Source of the DNA: Lysobacter sp. | GTDB lineage: Bacteria; Pseudomonadota; Gammaproteobacteria; Xanthomonadales; Xanthomonadaceae | Assembly (NCBI GenBank): GCA_030151365.1 | Contig: JASLDW010000018.1 | Span: 1 to 64,000 of the forward strand | Length of the DNA stretch: 64,000 nucleotides | Direction: 5' to 3' | Shown: one piece after another, positions 10,866-18,822 of the stretch | How positions within the stretch are numbered: the stretch's first letter is position 1 | How the letters are laid out: each line of letters starts with the position of its first letter | Position numbers and translations under genes: made by a program | The notes under the pieces: generated by a model | What the model was told of the DNA's origin: nothing | Databases searched by the model: none | The model's input: the letters and a program-made list of their open reading frames with translations, nothing else

Positions 10866-11682
10866 GTCGATGACACCGAAGAACATGCTGAAGTCGCTCG
10901 CCGCATTCGCATTGCTGGGCCTGTTGTCCGCGCCGGTGCTGGCGTCGGAAGACGGCGTCGCCCTGCAGTCCGCGGGTACCGACCTCACCGACAAGGGCTC
11001 GCTGCAACGCGGTGCCAGGGACTTCCTGAGCTACTGCGCCGGTTGCCACTCGCTGAAGCACCTGCGCTACTCGCGCCTGGGCGACGATCTCGGCCTGTCC
11101 GAGCAGGAAGTGATGGAGCAGCTCAACGTCACCGGCGTGAAGAACGTCGGCGAGCCGATCCTGGCGTCGATGACGCCAGAGATGGCCAAGGCGGCGTTCA
11201 ACAAGGAACCGCCGGATCTTTCGCTGATCGCGCGCGTGCGCGGCAGCGACTGGATCTACACCTACCTGAAGTCCTTCTACCTCGACCCGACCCGCCCGGT
11301 GGGCTGGAACAACACGATCTTCCCGGGTGCGTCGATGCCGAACCCGCTGTGGTCGCTGCAGGGAACCCAGCAGCCGGAATACACCGCGAAGACCGCGACC
11401 GGCGAGAAGGACGAGAAGGGCCAGGCCATCATGGCGTGCCCACACGGCTCCACCGATACTGACCAGGGCTGCATCAGCCGCCTGGTGGTGGCGTCGCCGG
11501 GCACGTTGAAACCGCACCAATTCGACCAGGTGGCGCGCGACATCACCACCTTCCTCGAATATGCCGGCGAACCGGCGGGCCTGAAGCGCCCGGCGATCGG
11601 CGTGTGGGTGATGGCGTTCCTGGCGCTGTTCACGTTCCTGGCGTGGCTGCTCAACCGCGAATACTGGAAGGACGTGCACTGA
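10858..11682 (+). CDS. petC: Ubiquinol-cytochrome c reductase, cytochrome c1
   Basis: Cytochrome c1 of complex III, transferring electrons to soluble cytochrome c in the periplasm. 274 residues: signal peptide (about 11-30), covalent haem site CAGCH (Cys60, Cys63, His64), the c1 body with FPGASMPNPL as likely methionine-ligand region, and a C-terminal membrane anchor (FLALFTFLAWLLN). The start overlaps petB. sspA follows 52 bp downstream on the same strand. Confidence 0.96.
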   Translation: MTKSMTPKNMLKSLAAFALLGLLSAPVLASEDGVALQSAGTDLTDKGSLQRGARDFLSYCAGCHSLKHLRYSRLGDDLGLSEQEVMEQLNVTGVKNVGEPILASMTPEMAKAAFNKEPPDLSLIARVRGSDWIYTYLKSFYLDPTRPVGWNNTIFPGASMPNPLWSLQGTQQPEYTAKTATGEKDEKGQAIMACPHGSTDTDQGCISRLVVASPGTLKPHQFDQVARDITTFLEYAGEPAGLKRPAIGVWVMAFLALFTFLAWLLNREYWKDVH

Positions 11683-11734
11683 GCGGTGCACGCGTAGATG
11701 GCTCCGGCGATGGCCGGGCCAGGAGGAGAGATCG

Positions 11735-12385
11735 ATGATGACGATGGCACCCGTAGGCGGACCGCGCTCGCGCAACACGCTGACCCTGTATTCCGCGCTG
11801 GACGACGTGGTCTGCCATCGCGTCAGGCTGGTGCTGGCGGCGAAGGGCGTGACCTATGACCTCGTGCCGGTCGATCCGCAATCGCCCCCGGAAGACCTCA
11901 TCGACCTCAACCCGTACCAGTCGGTGCCGACCCTGGTCGAGCGCGACCTGGTGCTGTACGCGGCGTCGGTGGTCAGCGAATACCTCGACGAGCGCTATCC
12001 GCACCCCACGCTGATGCCGATGGATCCCATCTCGCGCGCCCGCGTGCGACTGGCGATGTTGCGCATCGAGCATGACTGGGTGCCGCAGGTGCAGGCGATC
12101 CAGCTCGGCAACAAGACCCAGGCCGAGGCCGGTCGCAAGCGCCTGTCGGAACTGCTGGTGCAGTCGATCCCGCTGTTCAAGGCCAGCAAGTTCTTCCTCA
12201 ACACCGAGATGAGCCTGGCCGACTGCGCGATGGCGCCGATCATCTGGCGCCTGCAGGCGCTGGACGTGCCGCTGCCCAAGGACGGCAAGGTGATCGAGGA
12301 TTACGGCAACCGCATCTTCCGCAACCCTGGCTTCACCCGCAGCCTGACCGAGGCGGAAAAGAAGCTGCGCGCGCTGCCGGAGTGA
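11735..12385 (+). CDS. sspA: Stringent starvation protein A
   Basis: SspA is a glutathione-transferase-fold protein that binds RNA polymerase holoenzyme and changes promoter choice during starvation. 216 residues: thioredoxin-like N-terminal half (TLYSALDDVVCHRVRLVLAAKG, then PYQSVPTLVERDLVLYAASVVSEYLDERYPHP) and an all-helical C-terminal half. AGGAGGAG lies 7 bases before the ATG at 11735, the strongest ribosome site in this stretch. Position directly after petABC and before sspB is the usual proteobacterial arrangement. Confidence 0.95.
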   Translation: MMTMAPVGGPRSRNTLTLYSALDDVVCHRVRLVLAAKGVTYDLVPVDPQSPPEDLIDLNPYQSVPTLVERDLVLYAASVVSEYLDERYPHPTLMPMDPISRARVRLAMLRIEHDWVPQVQAIQLGNKTQAEAGRKRLSELLVQSIPLFKASKFFLNTEMSLADCAMAPIIWRLQALDVPLPKDGKVIEDYGNRIFRNPGFTRSLTEAEKKLRALPE

Positions 12386-12405
12386 GCGGCGGCGACAATC
12401 CGGCG

Positions 12406-12891
12406 ATGACCAGCCAGCGCCCGTACCTGTTGCGGGCGATCTACGAGTGGATCGTCGACAACGGGATGACGCCGCACGTGCTGGTGGACGCCAGGCGTCC
12501 CGGCGTGAGCGTCCCCCCGAGCACGATCCGCGACGGGCAGGTGGTGTTGAACATCGCCGACCGCGCGGTGGGGCAGCTGCGCATGGACAACGACCTGATC
12601 GCCTTCAATGCGCGTTTCGGCGGCGTCAGCCACGCGGTGTTCGTGCCGATCGACGCGGTGCTGGCGATCTACGCGCGCGAGACAGGAATGGGCATGGCCT
12701 TGCCGCCGGATCCCGAAGTCGCCGAATCCGTGGAAGATGCCGATGGCGACCAACAGGAATCGTCCGCGCCGCCCACGGCCTCGCCGTTGCGCAGCGTGCC
12801 GAGCGAGGCATCGTCCGATGACAATGGCGATGATGAGCCTTCACCGACGCAGCCGCCGAAGCGCGGCGCGCATCTGAAGATCGTGAAGTAG
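12406..12891 (+). CDS. sspB: Stringent starvation protein B, ClpXP adaptor
   Basis: SspB delivers ssrA-tagged proteins to the ClpXP protease. 161 residues: a folded substrate-binding domain (about 1-105; RPYLLRAIYEWIVDN, IAFNARFGGVSHAVFVPIDAVLAIYARETG), an acidic disordered linker, and the tail HLKIVK, which matches the ClpX-binding motif at the end of E. coli SspB (LRVVK). I chose the ATG at 12406 because homology begins right after it; a GTG at 12382 overlapping the sspA stop would add eight residues. Confidence 0.94.
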   Translation: MTSQRPYLLRAIYEWIVDNGMTPHVLVDARRPGVSVPPSTIRDGQVVLNIADRAVGQLRMDNDLIAFNARFGGVSHAVFVPIDAVLAIYARETGMGMALPPDPEVAESVEDADGDQQESSAPPTASPLRSVPSEASSDDNGDDEPSPTQPPKRGAHLKIVK

Positions 12892-12949
12892 GGGCGCGTC
12901 AAGCACGCGCTGCCTCAGAGGGTGAGCAGCTCCAGCGCGCGCGAGCTGT

Positions 12950-13303
12950 TCAATGCACCGACGAGCCGAAATCTGCGGCGATGACCGGTTCGGGGCGCGT
13001 CGGCCCGGCAAATTCCACCAGCCGCGTGCCGAGCAACACCAGTTGTCCGGCGTGGCGATCGTTGCCATCGCCGGAATATTCGAAGCGGAAGCGGCGTTCG
13101 AGCTTCAACCAGCCGTCAATCGGATCGCGGCGCAGGCGGATGCCGGCGCTTTGCACGCTCTCGTCCAGCCATTGCACCTGCGCGGCATTGCAGGCATTCC
13201 GGCCAAGTTCGCGTGCACGATCGTAGGCGCCGCGCGCGGACTGCCACCATCCGAAACCGATGCCGAACACGATCAGCGCGATCAGCGGCGCGGCGTCGCT
13301 CAT
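12950..13303 (-). CDS. DUF3301-type single-pass membrane protein
   Basis: 117 residues: an N-terminal membrane helix (about 5-21, LIALIVFGIGFGWW) and a small soluble domain with QVQWLDESVQ, LKLERRFRFEYS and GDGNDRHAGQLVLLGTRLVEF, the pattern of the DUF3301 family. No biochemical role is known to me. The ATG at 13303 overlaps the stop of the upstream lipoprotein gene by 4 bp, so it is the last gene of a Trm112-nadC-lipoprotein-DUF3301 operon. Confidence 0.8.
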   Translation of the reverse strand: MSDAAPLIALIVFGIGFGWWQSARGAYDRARELGRNACNAAQVQWLDESVQSAGIRLRRDPIDGWLKLERRFRFEYSGDGNDRHAGQLVLLGTRLVEFAGPTRPEPVIAADFGSSVH

Positions 13304-14316
13304 GGATCGCGCAGGCGCAGCAGCGCCGCCCAGTTCTGGCGATTGAAACCGCAGGCCGACTCGTTGTCGGGCGAGCAGCCGACCTGGAGGTCGTCTTCCT
13401 CGCCCTGCATGCCGATGTTGACCGGGCGCGGCAGCACCAGCAGGTTCTGCGCGTCCAGCTGCAGCTTGCGCAAGGTCACGGCATTCTCGACATTGCCGCC
13501 GATCGCCTCGATGAAATGACGATCGAAGTCGGTGCGCACGATCACGTCGCAATGCGATGCCTGGTTCAGCGAAGGATTGGCGGCGAATGCGGCGCGCAGG
13601 CCGTCATAGCCGATGATGGTGCGCGACAGGCGCACGTAACACAGCAGGTCGCCGACCTGCGGGCGCGACATGCCGGGGTTGATGGCGAAATACGGGCCGC
13701 GATTGGCGAAGGCGTCGCGGATGTAGTCGATGTGGCGGGGCGACGTGTGGAAACCTGGAATCTGCGCCTTGGTCATCACGTAGGAGACGAAGGCCGCCGA
13801 CCACGGCGTGTCGACGATGAAGCCACGGCAGTCGGAACGGATGCCGGCAGTGACCATGCCGAAGGCCGATTCGCAGGCGCTGGCGCCGGGGCGCCCGCCG
13901 TCGACCATTTCGCCCAGCGTGTTGCCGTCGCGCCAGTACTCCGCGACCTTTTGCCAGGCTTCGCTGCCGTCATTGAGGCGAGAGCGTTCGGCTTCGGTGA
14001 CGGGCAGGGTGCGCAGCCCGCCGTCGATCGCGATGAAGGGCGAGTACCAGTTGCGGTTTTCGCGGCGTGCGATCTCGACGATGCGTTGCGATGGCGTCCC
14101 GGTCGGCACATAGGCGCGCGGGGAGGGCGGCTGCGACGGCTGTTGCTGTGCCGGTGCCTGCGGCAACCCGGACTGCGATGGTTGCGCAACCGGCGGCGTG
14201 GTCGGAATCGGCGTGATCTGCGATTGCGGAGCCGGCGTGCGCGGTGCCGACGTGGCGCAGCCGGCGAACAGCAGTGCGCCGAACAGCGCGAGGGAGATCC
14301 GGGTGGTCATGGTCAT
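13300..14316 (-). CDS. DUF2272-domain lipoprotein
   Basis: 338 residues with a lipoprotein signal (LLFAGC, Cys20), a Pro/Gln-rich linker (about 25-80), then a globular domain containing DTPWSAAFVSYVM, HIDYIRDAF and GDLLCYVR, typical of DUF2272 proteins, which look like cysteine-amidase (CHAP-like) folds. Substrate unknown; a role in the envelope is inferred from the anchor. AAGGA precedes the ATG at 14316. Located 31 bp after nadC and overlapping the DUF3301 gene by 4 bp. Confidence 0.82.
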   Translation of the reverse strand: MTMTTRISLALFGALLFAGCATSAPRTPAPQSQITPIPTTPPVAQPSQSGLPQAPAQQQPSQPPSPRAYVPTGTPSQRIVEIARRENRNWYSPFIAIDGGLRTLPVTEAERSRLNDGSEAWQKVAEYWRDGNTLGEMVDGGRPGASACESAFGMVTAGIRSDCRGFIVDTPWSAAFVSYVMTKAQIPGFHTSPRHIDYIRDAFANRGPYFAINPGMSRPQVGDLLCYVRLSRTIIGYDGLRAAFAANPSLNQASHCDVIVRTDFDRHFIEAIGGNVENAVTLRKLQLDAQNLLVLPRPVNIGMQGEEDDLQVGCSPDNESACGFNRQNWAALLRLRDP

Positions 14317-14347
14317 GATCCTTGGTTGGGTCCCCTTGGATGGAAAA

Positions 14348-15232
14348 TCAAGCAAAGTGCGCCGGTACCGGCCCCAGTTTCATCGACAGGTCGATGGCGT
14401 GCACGTGCTTGGTGAGTGCGCCGATGGAGATGCAGTCGACGCCGTCTTCGGCGATGGCGCGCAACGATGCGAGATCGACGCTGCCCGAAACTTCCAGCGG
14501 AGTGCGGCTGCCGAATTCGTCACGGGCGATGTGCACGGCTTCGCGACGCATCGCCGCATCGAAATCGTCGATGAGGATGCGCGTGCAATCGGTGGCCAGT
14601 GCCTCGCGCAATTGTTCGATCGTCTCGACTTCGATCACCAATGGCAGTTGCGGAAAGTCCGCATGCGCGGACGCCACCGCCGCGGCGATGGAGCCGGCGG
14701 CGCGAATGTGGTTCTCCTTCAGCATCACCGTGTCGTAGAGACCGATGCGGTGGTTGTGTCCGCCACCCACCCGCACCGCGTATTTCTGGGCGATGCGCAG
14801 GCCGGGCAGGGTCTTGCGGGTGTCGAGGATCCGCGCCCGGGTGCCGGCGACGGCTTCGACGTGGCGCGCGGTAACCGTCGCGGTGCCCGACAGCGTCTGC
14901 AGGAAATTGAGCGCGGTGCGTTCCGCGGTCACCAGGGCGCGGCTGCGGCCGTGGAGGATCGCGAGCACGGTGCCGGCCTTGGCGCGCGCGCCTTCCTCGA
15001 TGCGCCAATCGATGCGGACTTCCGGGTCGAGCGCGTGATGGCAGGCATCGAACCACGGTCGCCCGGCGATCACCGCGTCTTCCTTGCACAGCAGGTAGGC
15101 GCTGTCGGCGCTGTCCGGCAATAGGCTGGCGGTGGCGTCGCCATTGCCGATGTCTTCCGCCAGTGCGGCGCGCACGTTCTCCGCGACCACCGCCGGATCG
15201 GGCGGCTGCACGCTCGGTGCGACGAAACTCAT
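14348..15232 (-). CDS. nadC: Nicotinate-nucleotide pyrophosphorylase (carboxylating)
   Basis: NadC converts quinolinate and PRPP to nicotinate mononucleotide in de novo NAD synthesis. 294 residues, the family length. Key stretches: ERTALNFLQTLSGTAT, RILDTRKTLPGLR, KYAVRVGGGHNHR, MLKENHI, and VEVSG/CISIGALTKH near the end, including the conserved PRPP/quinolinate-binding Arg, His and Lys residues. The start ATG at 15232 overlaps the stop of the Trm112-like gene by 4 bp. nadD, the next step of the pathway, lies at 40.6 kb, not in this operon. Confidence 0.97.
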   Translation of the reverse strand: MSFVAPSVQPPDPAVVAENVRAALAEDIGNGDATASLLPDSADSAYLLCKEDAVIAGRPWFDACHHALDPEVRIDWRIEEGARAKAGTVLAILHGRSRALVTAERTALNFLQTLSGTATVTARHVEAVAGTRARILDTRKTLPGLRIAQKYAVRVGGGHNHRIGLYDTVMLKENHIRAAGSIAAAVASAHADFPQLPLVIEVETIEQLREALATDCTRILIDDFDAAMRREAVHIARDEFGSRTPLEVSGSVDLASLRAIAEDGVDCISIGALTKHVHAIDLSMKLGPVPAHFA

Positions 15233-15495
15233 CCCTGCGCCGGTCCGGCCAGCGATCCCGCGTCCAGCGCCTCGTCGGGCAGCAACACCGGGATGCCGTC
15301 GTCGACGCGATAGATGCGCTTGCCGTCGCGGGTCACCAGCGCCTCGCACAGGGCGTCGGTCTGGCGATGCCCGCCGAATTGCACGCCGGACTGGCCGATG
15401 GCCGTGTTGAGGGCCTTGAGGCGCTCGCCATCGAGCGGGGCCAGCGGCTGGCGGGTGACCGGGCAGACCAGGATGTCCAGCAACTTCTTGTCCAT
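15229..15495 (-). CDS. Trm112-family small protein
   Basis: 88 residues starting DKKLLDILVCPVTRQPL and ending with GIPVLLPDEA, the signature of the YcaR/Trm112 family. Members act as small zinc-binding or structural partners of methyltransferases and other enzymes; here only one of the usual paired cysteines is present in the N-terminal CPVT motif, so zinc binding is doubtful. First gene of the operon with nadC; divergent from purE, 66 bp apart. Confidence 0.88.
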   Translation of the reverse strand: MDKKLLDILVCPVTRQPLAPLDGERLKALNTAIGQSGVQFGGHRQTDALCEALVTRDGKRIYRVDDGIPVLLPDEALDAGSLAGPAQG

Positions 15496-15531
15496 GCGGC
15501 GGGAATTGACGGATTGCGTGACGGGAACCGA

Positions 15532-15537
15532 TAGAAT
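15532..15537 (+). promoter_or_regulatory. Possible -10 element of purEK
   Basis: TAGAAT lies 25 bases before the purE start in the gap to the divergent Trm112 gene. A TTGACG upstream (15506-15511) is 20 bases away, too far for a standard spacer, so the -35 is uncertain. Confidence 0.35.
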
Positions 15538-15561
15538 ACGTCTTTAAGCGTGGAGACGGCG

Positions 15562-16068
15562 ATGAGCGGCGATCACCCGGCCCCCCTGGTGGGCATCGTG
15601 ATGGGTTCGCGATCGGACTGGGAAACCATGGTGCATGCGGCCGAGAAGCTGCAGGCGCTGGGCATCCCGCACGAAGTGAAAGTGGTGTCGGCGCATCGCA
15701 CGCCCGACGTGCTGTTCGATTACGCCGGGAACGCGGCATCGCGTGGCCTGCGCGCGATCATCGCCGGCGCCGGCGGTGCTGCCCATCTTCCCGGCATGCT
15801 CGCTTCCAAGACCGCGCTGCCGGTGCTGGGCGTGCCGGTGCAGTCGAAGGCGCTGAACGGCCTCGATTCGCTGCTGTCGATCGTGCAGATGCCGGCCGGC
15901 ATTCCGGTCGCGACCTTCGCCATCGGCCACGCCGGTGCCGCCAATGCCGCGCTATTCGCGGCGGCGATGCTGGCGACCACCGATGCCGGCATCGCGAAGT
16001 CGTTGGCCGCGTTCCGCAAGAAGCAGACCGACGATGTCATGGCGGCGGACGATCCGCGCATCGCATGA
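15562..16068 (+). CDS. purE: N5-carboxyaminoimidazole ribonucleotide mutase
   Basis: PurE rearranges N5-CAIR to CAIR in purine synthesis. 168 residues, class I length. Motifs: [22 protein letters not shown] with the catalytic histidine, [14 protein letters not shown], and [22 protein letters not shown]. The ATG at 15562 has GGAG seven bases upstream; a GTG at 15550 is less likely. Followed after 13 bp by purK, whose product feeds this enzyme. Confidence 0.97.
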   Translation: MSGDHPAPLVGIVMGSRSDWETMVHAAEKLQALGIPHEVKVVSAHRTPDVLFDYAGNAASRGLRAIIAGAGGAAHLPGMLASKTALPVLGVPVQSKALNGLDSLLSIVQMPAGIPVATFAIGHAGAANAALFAAAMLATTDAGIAKSLAAFRKKQTDDVMAADDPRIA

Positions 16069-16081
16069 CGACAACGTACCC

Positions 16082-17230
16082 ATGACGACCGTCGGCATTC
16101 TCGGTGGCGGGCAACTGGCCCGCATGATGGCATTGGCCGGCGCACCGCTCGGCCTGCGTTTCCTCGTGCTCGACAGCGCGGTCGATGCCTGCGCCGGTCA
16201 GTTCGCGCCGATGGTGGTCGGCGACTACACCGATGAAACCGCGTTGGCCGAATTCGCTTCGCGCATCGACATCGCCACCTTCGATTTCGAGAACGTCCCG
16301 GCGCAGTCCGCGCAATGGCTGACGGATCGCGTGCCGGTGTTCCCGAATCCGCGCGCGCTGGGATTGACGCAGGACCGCCTCGCCGAAAAGACCTTGTTCC
16401 GCGAACTCGGCATTCCCGTTCCCGATTTCATGGACGTGCCCGACCGTGCCGCGCTGGATGCTGCCGTCAAGGCAATCGGTGCGCCGTGCATCCTCAAGAC
16501 GCGCCGCCTCGGGTACGACGGCAAGGGCCAGTTCCGCTTGCGCGACGATCGTGCGGAAACGCTCGATGCCGCCTGGGATGCGCTGGGCGCGCAGGCGAAT
16601 CGCACCGGCCTGATCCTCGAAGCCTTCGTGCCGTTCGAGGCAGAAGCCTCGGTGGTTGCAGTCCGCGGTCGCGACGGTGAATTCCGCACCTGGCCGCTAA
16701 CCCGCAACTGGCATGTCGATGGCGTGTTGTCGGCGAGTCTGGCGCCGGCAGGATTTTCCGCGGAGCTGGAAGCACAGGCGACGGCGCATGCGCGCACATT
16801 GGCGGAATCGCTCGATTACGTCGGCGTGTTCGCGCTGGAACTGTTCGTGCGCGATGGCCAGCTGATGGCGAACGAAATCGCGCCGCGCGTGCACAACTCC
16901 GGCCACTGGACCATCGAGGGCGCGGAAACCTCGCAGTTCCAGAACCATCTGCGCGCCGTGCTGGGCTTGCCGCTCGGCAGCACGCGCATGGTCGGCCACG
17001 CCTGCATGCTCAACTGGATCGGCGCCATGCCGGATGCGCGGTCGGTGCTGTCCGAAGCCGGCGGCCATTGGCATGATTACGGCAAGGAAGCGCGTGCAGG
17101 TCGCAAGGTTGGCCACGCGACGTTGCGCGAAGAGTCGACGAGTGCGCTTGCGGCGGCGTTGCTGCGTGTCGGAACGGCGTTGGGGCGCGAGGATCAGGTC
17201 GCGCCGGTGATCGCGGCGCTGCGCGGGTAA
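16082..17230 (+). CDS. purK: N5-carboxyaminoimidazole ribonucleotide synthase
   Basis: PurK, an ATP-grasp ligase, carboxylates AIR to N5-CAIR using ATP and bicarbonate. 382 residues: N-terminal nucleotide-like domain (GILGGGQLARMMALAG), central ATP-grasp (PCILKTRRLGYDGKGQ, ILEAFVPFEAEASVV, GVFALELFV, NEIAPRVHNSGHWT) and a C-terminal domain. The usual partner of purE, 13 bp upstream. The ATG at 16082 is chosen because the Rossmann strand starts at once; the ribosome site is weak. Confidence 0.96.
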   Translation: MTTVGILGGGQLARMMALAGAPLGLRFLVLDSAVDACAGQFAPMVVGDYTDETALAEFASRIDIATFDFENVPAQSAQWLTDRVPVFPNPRALGLTQDRLAEKTLFRELGIPVPDFMDVPDRAALDAAVKAIGAPCILKTRRLGYDGKGQFRLRDDRAETLDAAWDALGAQANRTGLILEAFVPFEAEASVVAVRGRDGEFRTWPLTRNWHVDGVLSASLAPAGFSAELEAQATAHARTLAESLDYVGVFALELFVRDGQLMANEIAPRVHNSGHWTIEGAETSQFQNHLRAVLGLPLGSTRMVGHACMLNWIGAMPDARSVLSEAGGHWHDYGKEARAGRKVGHATLREESTSALAAALLRVGTALGREDQVAPVIAALRG

Positions 17231-17234
17231 CGAT

Positions 17235-17738
17235 TCACGCGGCCGGGGGATGCTCGCCGAGTGCGCGCATCCGCACGATCAGGCCGATGTTGTAGACGAG
17301 CGTGTAGCTGATCAGCACGGCCGCGATGGACATCGTCAGCACGCTCGGCTGTTGTTGCGCGCCGGTCATGCCGCCGCCCTGGGTGAAACGCCAGACCAGA
17401 CGTCCGGCCAGAGCCAGCGTCAGCAAGCCACCGATCCACGGATTCGGGATGTAGGTGCGCACGCCATCGCGCCATTCGGCATGGGTGTGGCGCAGGCCGA
17501 TCCATCCCAGCACGACGCCTGCAACCAGGCCGCCAGCCATCGGCAATGCAGCGTGCGGCACGAAGACCGCGGCAAACGCCAGCATCAACGTCACCACCGA
17601 GATCAGCGCAAGGCGGAAATAGGTGCGCTTCGGTTGCCATGCCTGCGGGCCGAAATTGCGGCGCACCCGGCGATAGAACATCCATGCGATGAACACCGGC
17701 ATGGCATAGGGAAGCAGTTGCTGGGACTGGAAGGTCAT
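17235..17738 (-). CDS. Multi-pass membrane protein, CcdC/DUF1453-like
   Basis: 167 residues with about five hydrophobic segments (roughly 9-20, 44-62, 66-84, 103-118, 135-155). The FYRRVRRNFGPQAWQPKRTYFR stretch after the first helix and the small-residue-rich helices resemble the DUF1453/CcdC group, but the assignment is tentative and the function unknown. The ATG at 17738 is chosen over an upstream start that would precede a charged, poorly conserved leader. It lies convergent to purK, 4 bp apart, and downstream of sodB. Confidence 0.65.
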   Translation of the reverse strand: MTFQSQQLLPYAMPVFIAWMFYRRVRRNFGPQAWQPKRTYFRLALISVVTLMLAFAAVFVPHAALPMAGGLVAGVVLGWIGLRHTHAEWRDGVRTYIPNPWIGGLLTLALAGRLVWRFTQGGGMTGAQQQPSVLTMSIAAVLISYTLVYNIGLIVRMRALGEHPPAA

Positions 17739-17789
17739 GGGGTGGTCGACAGGCGGGATTCGTCGGCATCCTGCCACAACCGCATACGA

Positions 17790-17814
17790 CAACGGCCGGG
17801 AGTCCCGGCCGTTG
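17790..17814. terminator. Strong hairpin between sodB and the membrane-protein gene
   Basis: Perfect 11-bp inverted repeat (CAACGGCCGGG / CCCGGCCGTTG) with a 3-base loop. It follows the sodB stop on the minus strand. No T-run follows on either strand, so it may stabilise the sodB mRNA end or act as a weak terminator. Confidence 0.5.
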
Positions 17815-17838
17815 CTGGTCCAGCGATCGCGCCGAGGC

Positions 17839-18417
17839 TTACTTCATGTTGCCGGCGATGAAGTCCCAGTTCACCAGGCTCCAGAAGTTCTCCATGTACT
17901 TCGCGCGCAGGTTGCGGTAGTCGATGTAGTAGGCGTGTTCCCACACGTCGCAGGTCATCAGCGGGGTGTCGTCGCCGGTCAGCGGGGTGGCGGCGTTCGA
18001 GGTGCTGACCAGGGCCAGCGAGCCGTCCTTGCGCTGCACCAGCCACGCCCAGCCGGAACCGAAGGTCTTGATCGCGGTGTCGGTGAATTGCTGCTTGAAG
18101 GTGGCGAAATCTCCGAACGCTTTGTTGATGCCCTCGGCCAGCTTGCCGGTCGGCTCGCCGCCGCCGTTCGGCTTCATGCAGTTCCAGTAGAAGGTGTGGT
18201 TCCACACCTGCGCGGCGTTGTTGAACATGCCGCCCTGCGACTTCTTGACGATCTCGACCAGGTCCATCTTCTCGAACTCGGTGCCGGCGATCAGGCCGTT
18301 GAGGTTGTCGACGTAGGCCTTGTGGTGCTTGCCGTAGTGGTAGTCGATGGTTTCGCCGGAAATATGCGGCTCCAGCGCGGTGCGATCGTAGGGAAGGGCG
18401 GGCAATTCGATGGCCAT
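17839..18417 (-). CDS. sodB: Superoxide dismutase, iron type
   Basis: Dismutates superoxide to peroxide and oxygen in the cytoplasm. 192 residues with all four metal ligands at the positions of E. coli SodB: His27 (YHYGKHH), His74 (NHTFYW), Asp157 and His161 ([11 protein letters not shown]). FGSGWAWLV is also present. An iron cofactor is inferred from overall similarity; a manganese or cambialistic enzyme is not excluded. GAGG precedes the ATG at 18417. Divergent from grxD across a palindrome carrying opposed -10 elements. Confidence 0.95.
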   Translation of the reverse strand: MAIELPALPYDRTALEPHISGETIDYHYGKHHKAYVDNLNGLIAGTEFEKMDLVEIVKKSQGGMFNNAAQVWNHTFYWNCMKPNGGGEPTGKLAEGINKAFGDFATFKQQFTDTAIKTFGSGWAWLVQRKDGSLALVSTSNAATPLTGDDTPLMTCDVWEHAYYIDYRNLRAKYMENFWSLVNWDFIAGNMK

Positions 18418-18438
18418 GGGGAAACCTCGGGCAAGCGG

Positions 18439-18454
18439 TAGAATGTGCATTCTA
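18439..18454. promoter_or_regulatory. Palindrome with opposed -10 elements between sodB and grxD
   Basis: TAGAAT (18439-18444, plus strand) and ATTCTA (18449-18454, TAGAAT on the minus strand) form a near-perfect palindrome in the 84-bp gap. Each copy is placed 20-60 bases before one of the two genes. No convincing -35 hexamer is visible for either direction. Confidence 0.45.
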
Positions 18455-18501
18455 GCGGACCGGCCGTCAGCGGTTCGTGCATGCAACTCCCGGAGATCGT
18501 C

Positions 18502-18822
18502 ATGTCCGTCATGGACCGCATCAAGGCCGATGTCGAAGGCCACCCCATCGTTCTTTTCATGAAGGGAACGCCGCAGTTCCCGATGTGCGGCTTTTCCAGC
18601 CGCGCGGTGCAGGCGCTCAAGGGCGCCGGCGCCGGCGAACTGTTCACCGTCAACGTGCTGGAAGACCCGGAAGTGCGCGCCAACCTGCCGCGCTATTCCA
18701 ACTGGCCGACCTTCCCGCAGCTCTTCATCAACGGCGAACTGATCGGCGGTTGCGACATCGTCACCGAGCTTTACGAATCGGGCGAGCTTGCCCGCATCGT
18801 CGCGGAAGCCGGCAAGGCGTGA
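18502..18822 (+). CDS. grxD: Monothiol glutaredoxin, Grx4 type
   Basis: 106 residues with the CGFS active site (Cys29-Ser32) in [13 protein letters not shown], then [20 protein letters not shown] for glutathione binding. CGFS glutaredoxins bind a [2Fe-2S] cluster between two monomers and deliver or sense iron-sulfur clusters in the cytoplasm. GGAG lies seven bases before the ATG at 18502. Its neighbour sodB, divergent, also deals with oxidative and iron stress. The stop codon overlaps the start of the SDR-like gene. Confidence 0.96.
   Translation: MSVMDRIKADVEGHPIVLFMKGTPQFPMCGFSSRAVQALKGAGAGELFTVNVLEDPEVRANLPRYSNWPTFPQLFINGELIGGCDIVTELYESGELARIVAEAGKA

Noticed and set aside
8796..10994. 732-codon minus-strand frame opposite petABC
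   Set aside because: His/Arg/Asp-rich antisense frame of well-identified bc1 genes.
15506..15537. TTGACG ... TAGAAT as a full purE promoter
   Set aside because: The spacer is 20 bases, outside the usual range; only the -10 was kept as a weak feature.
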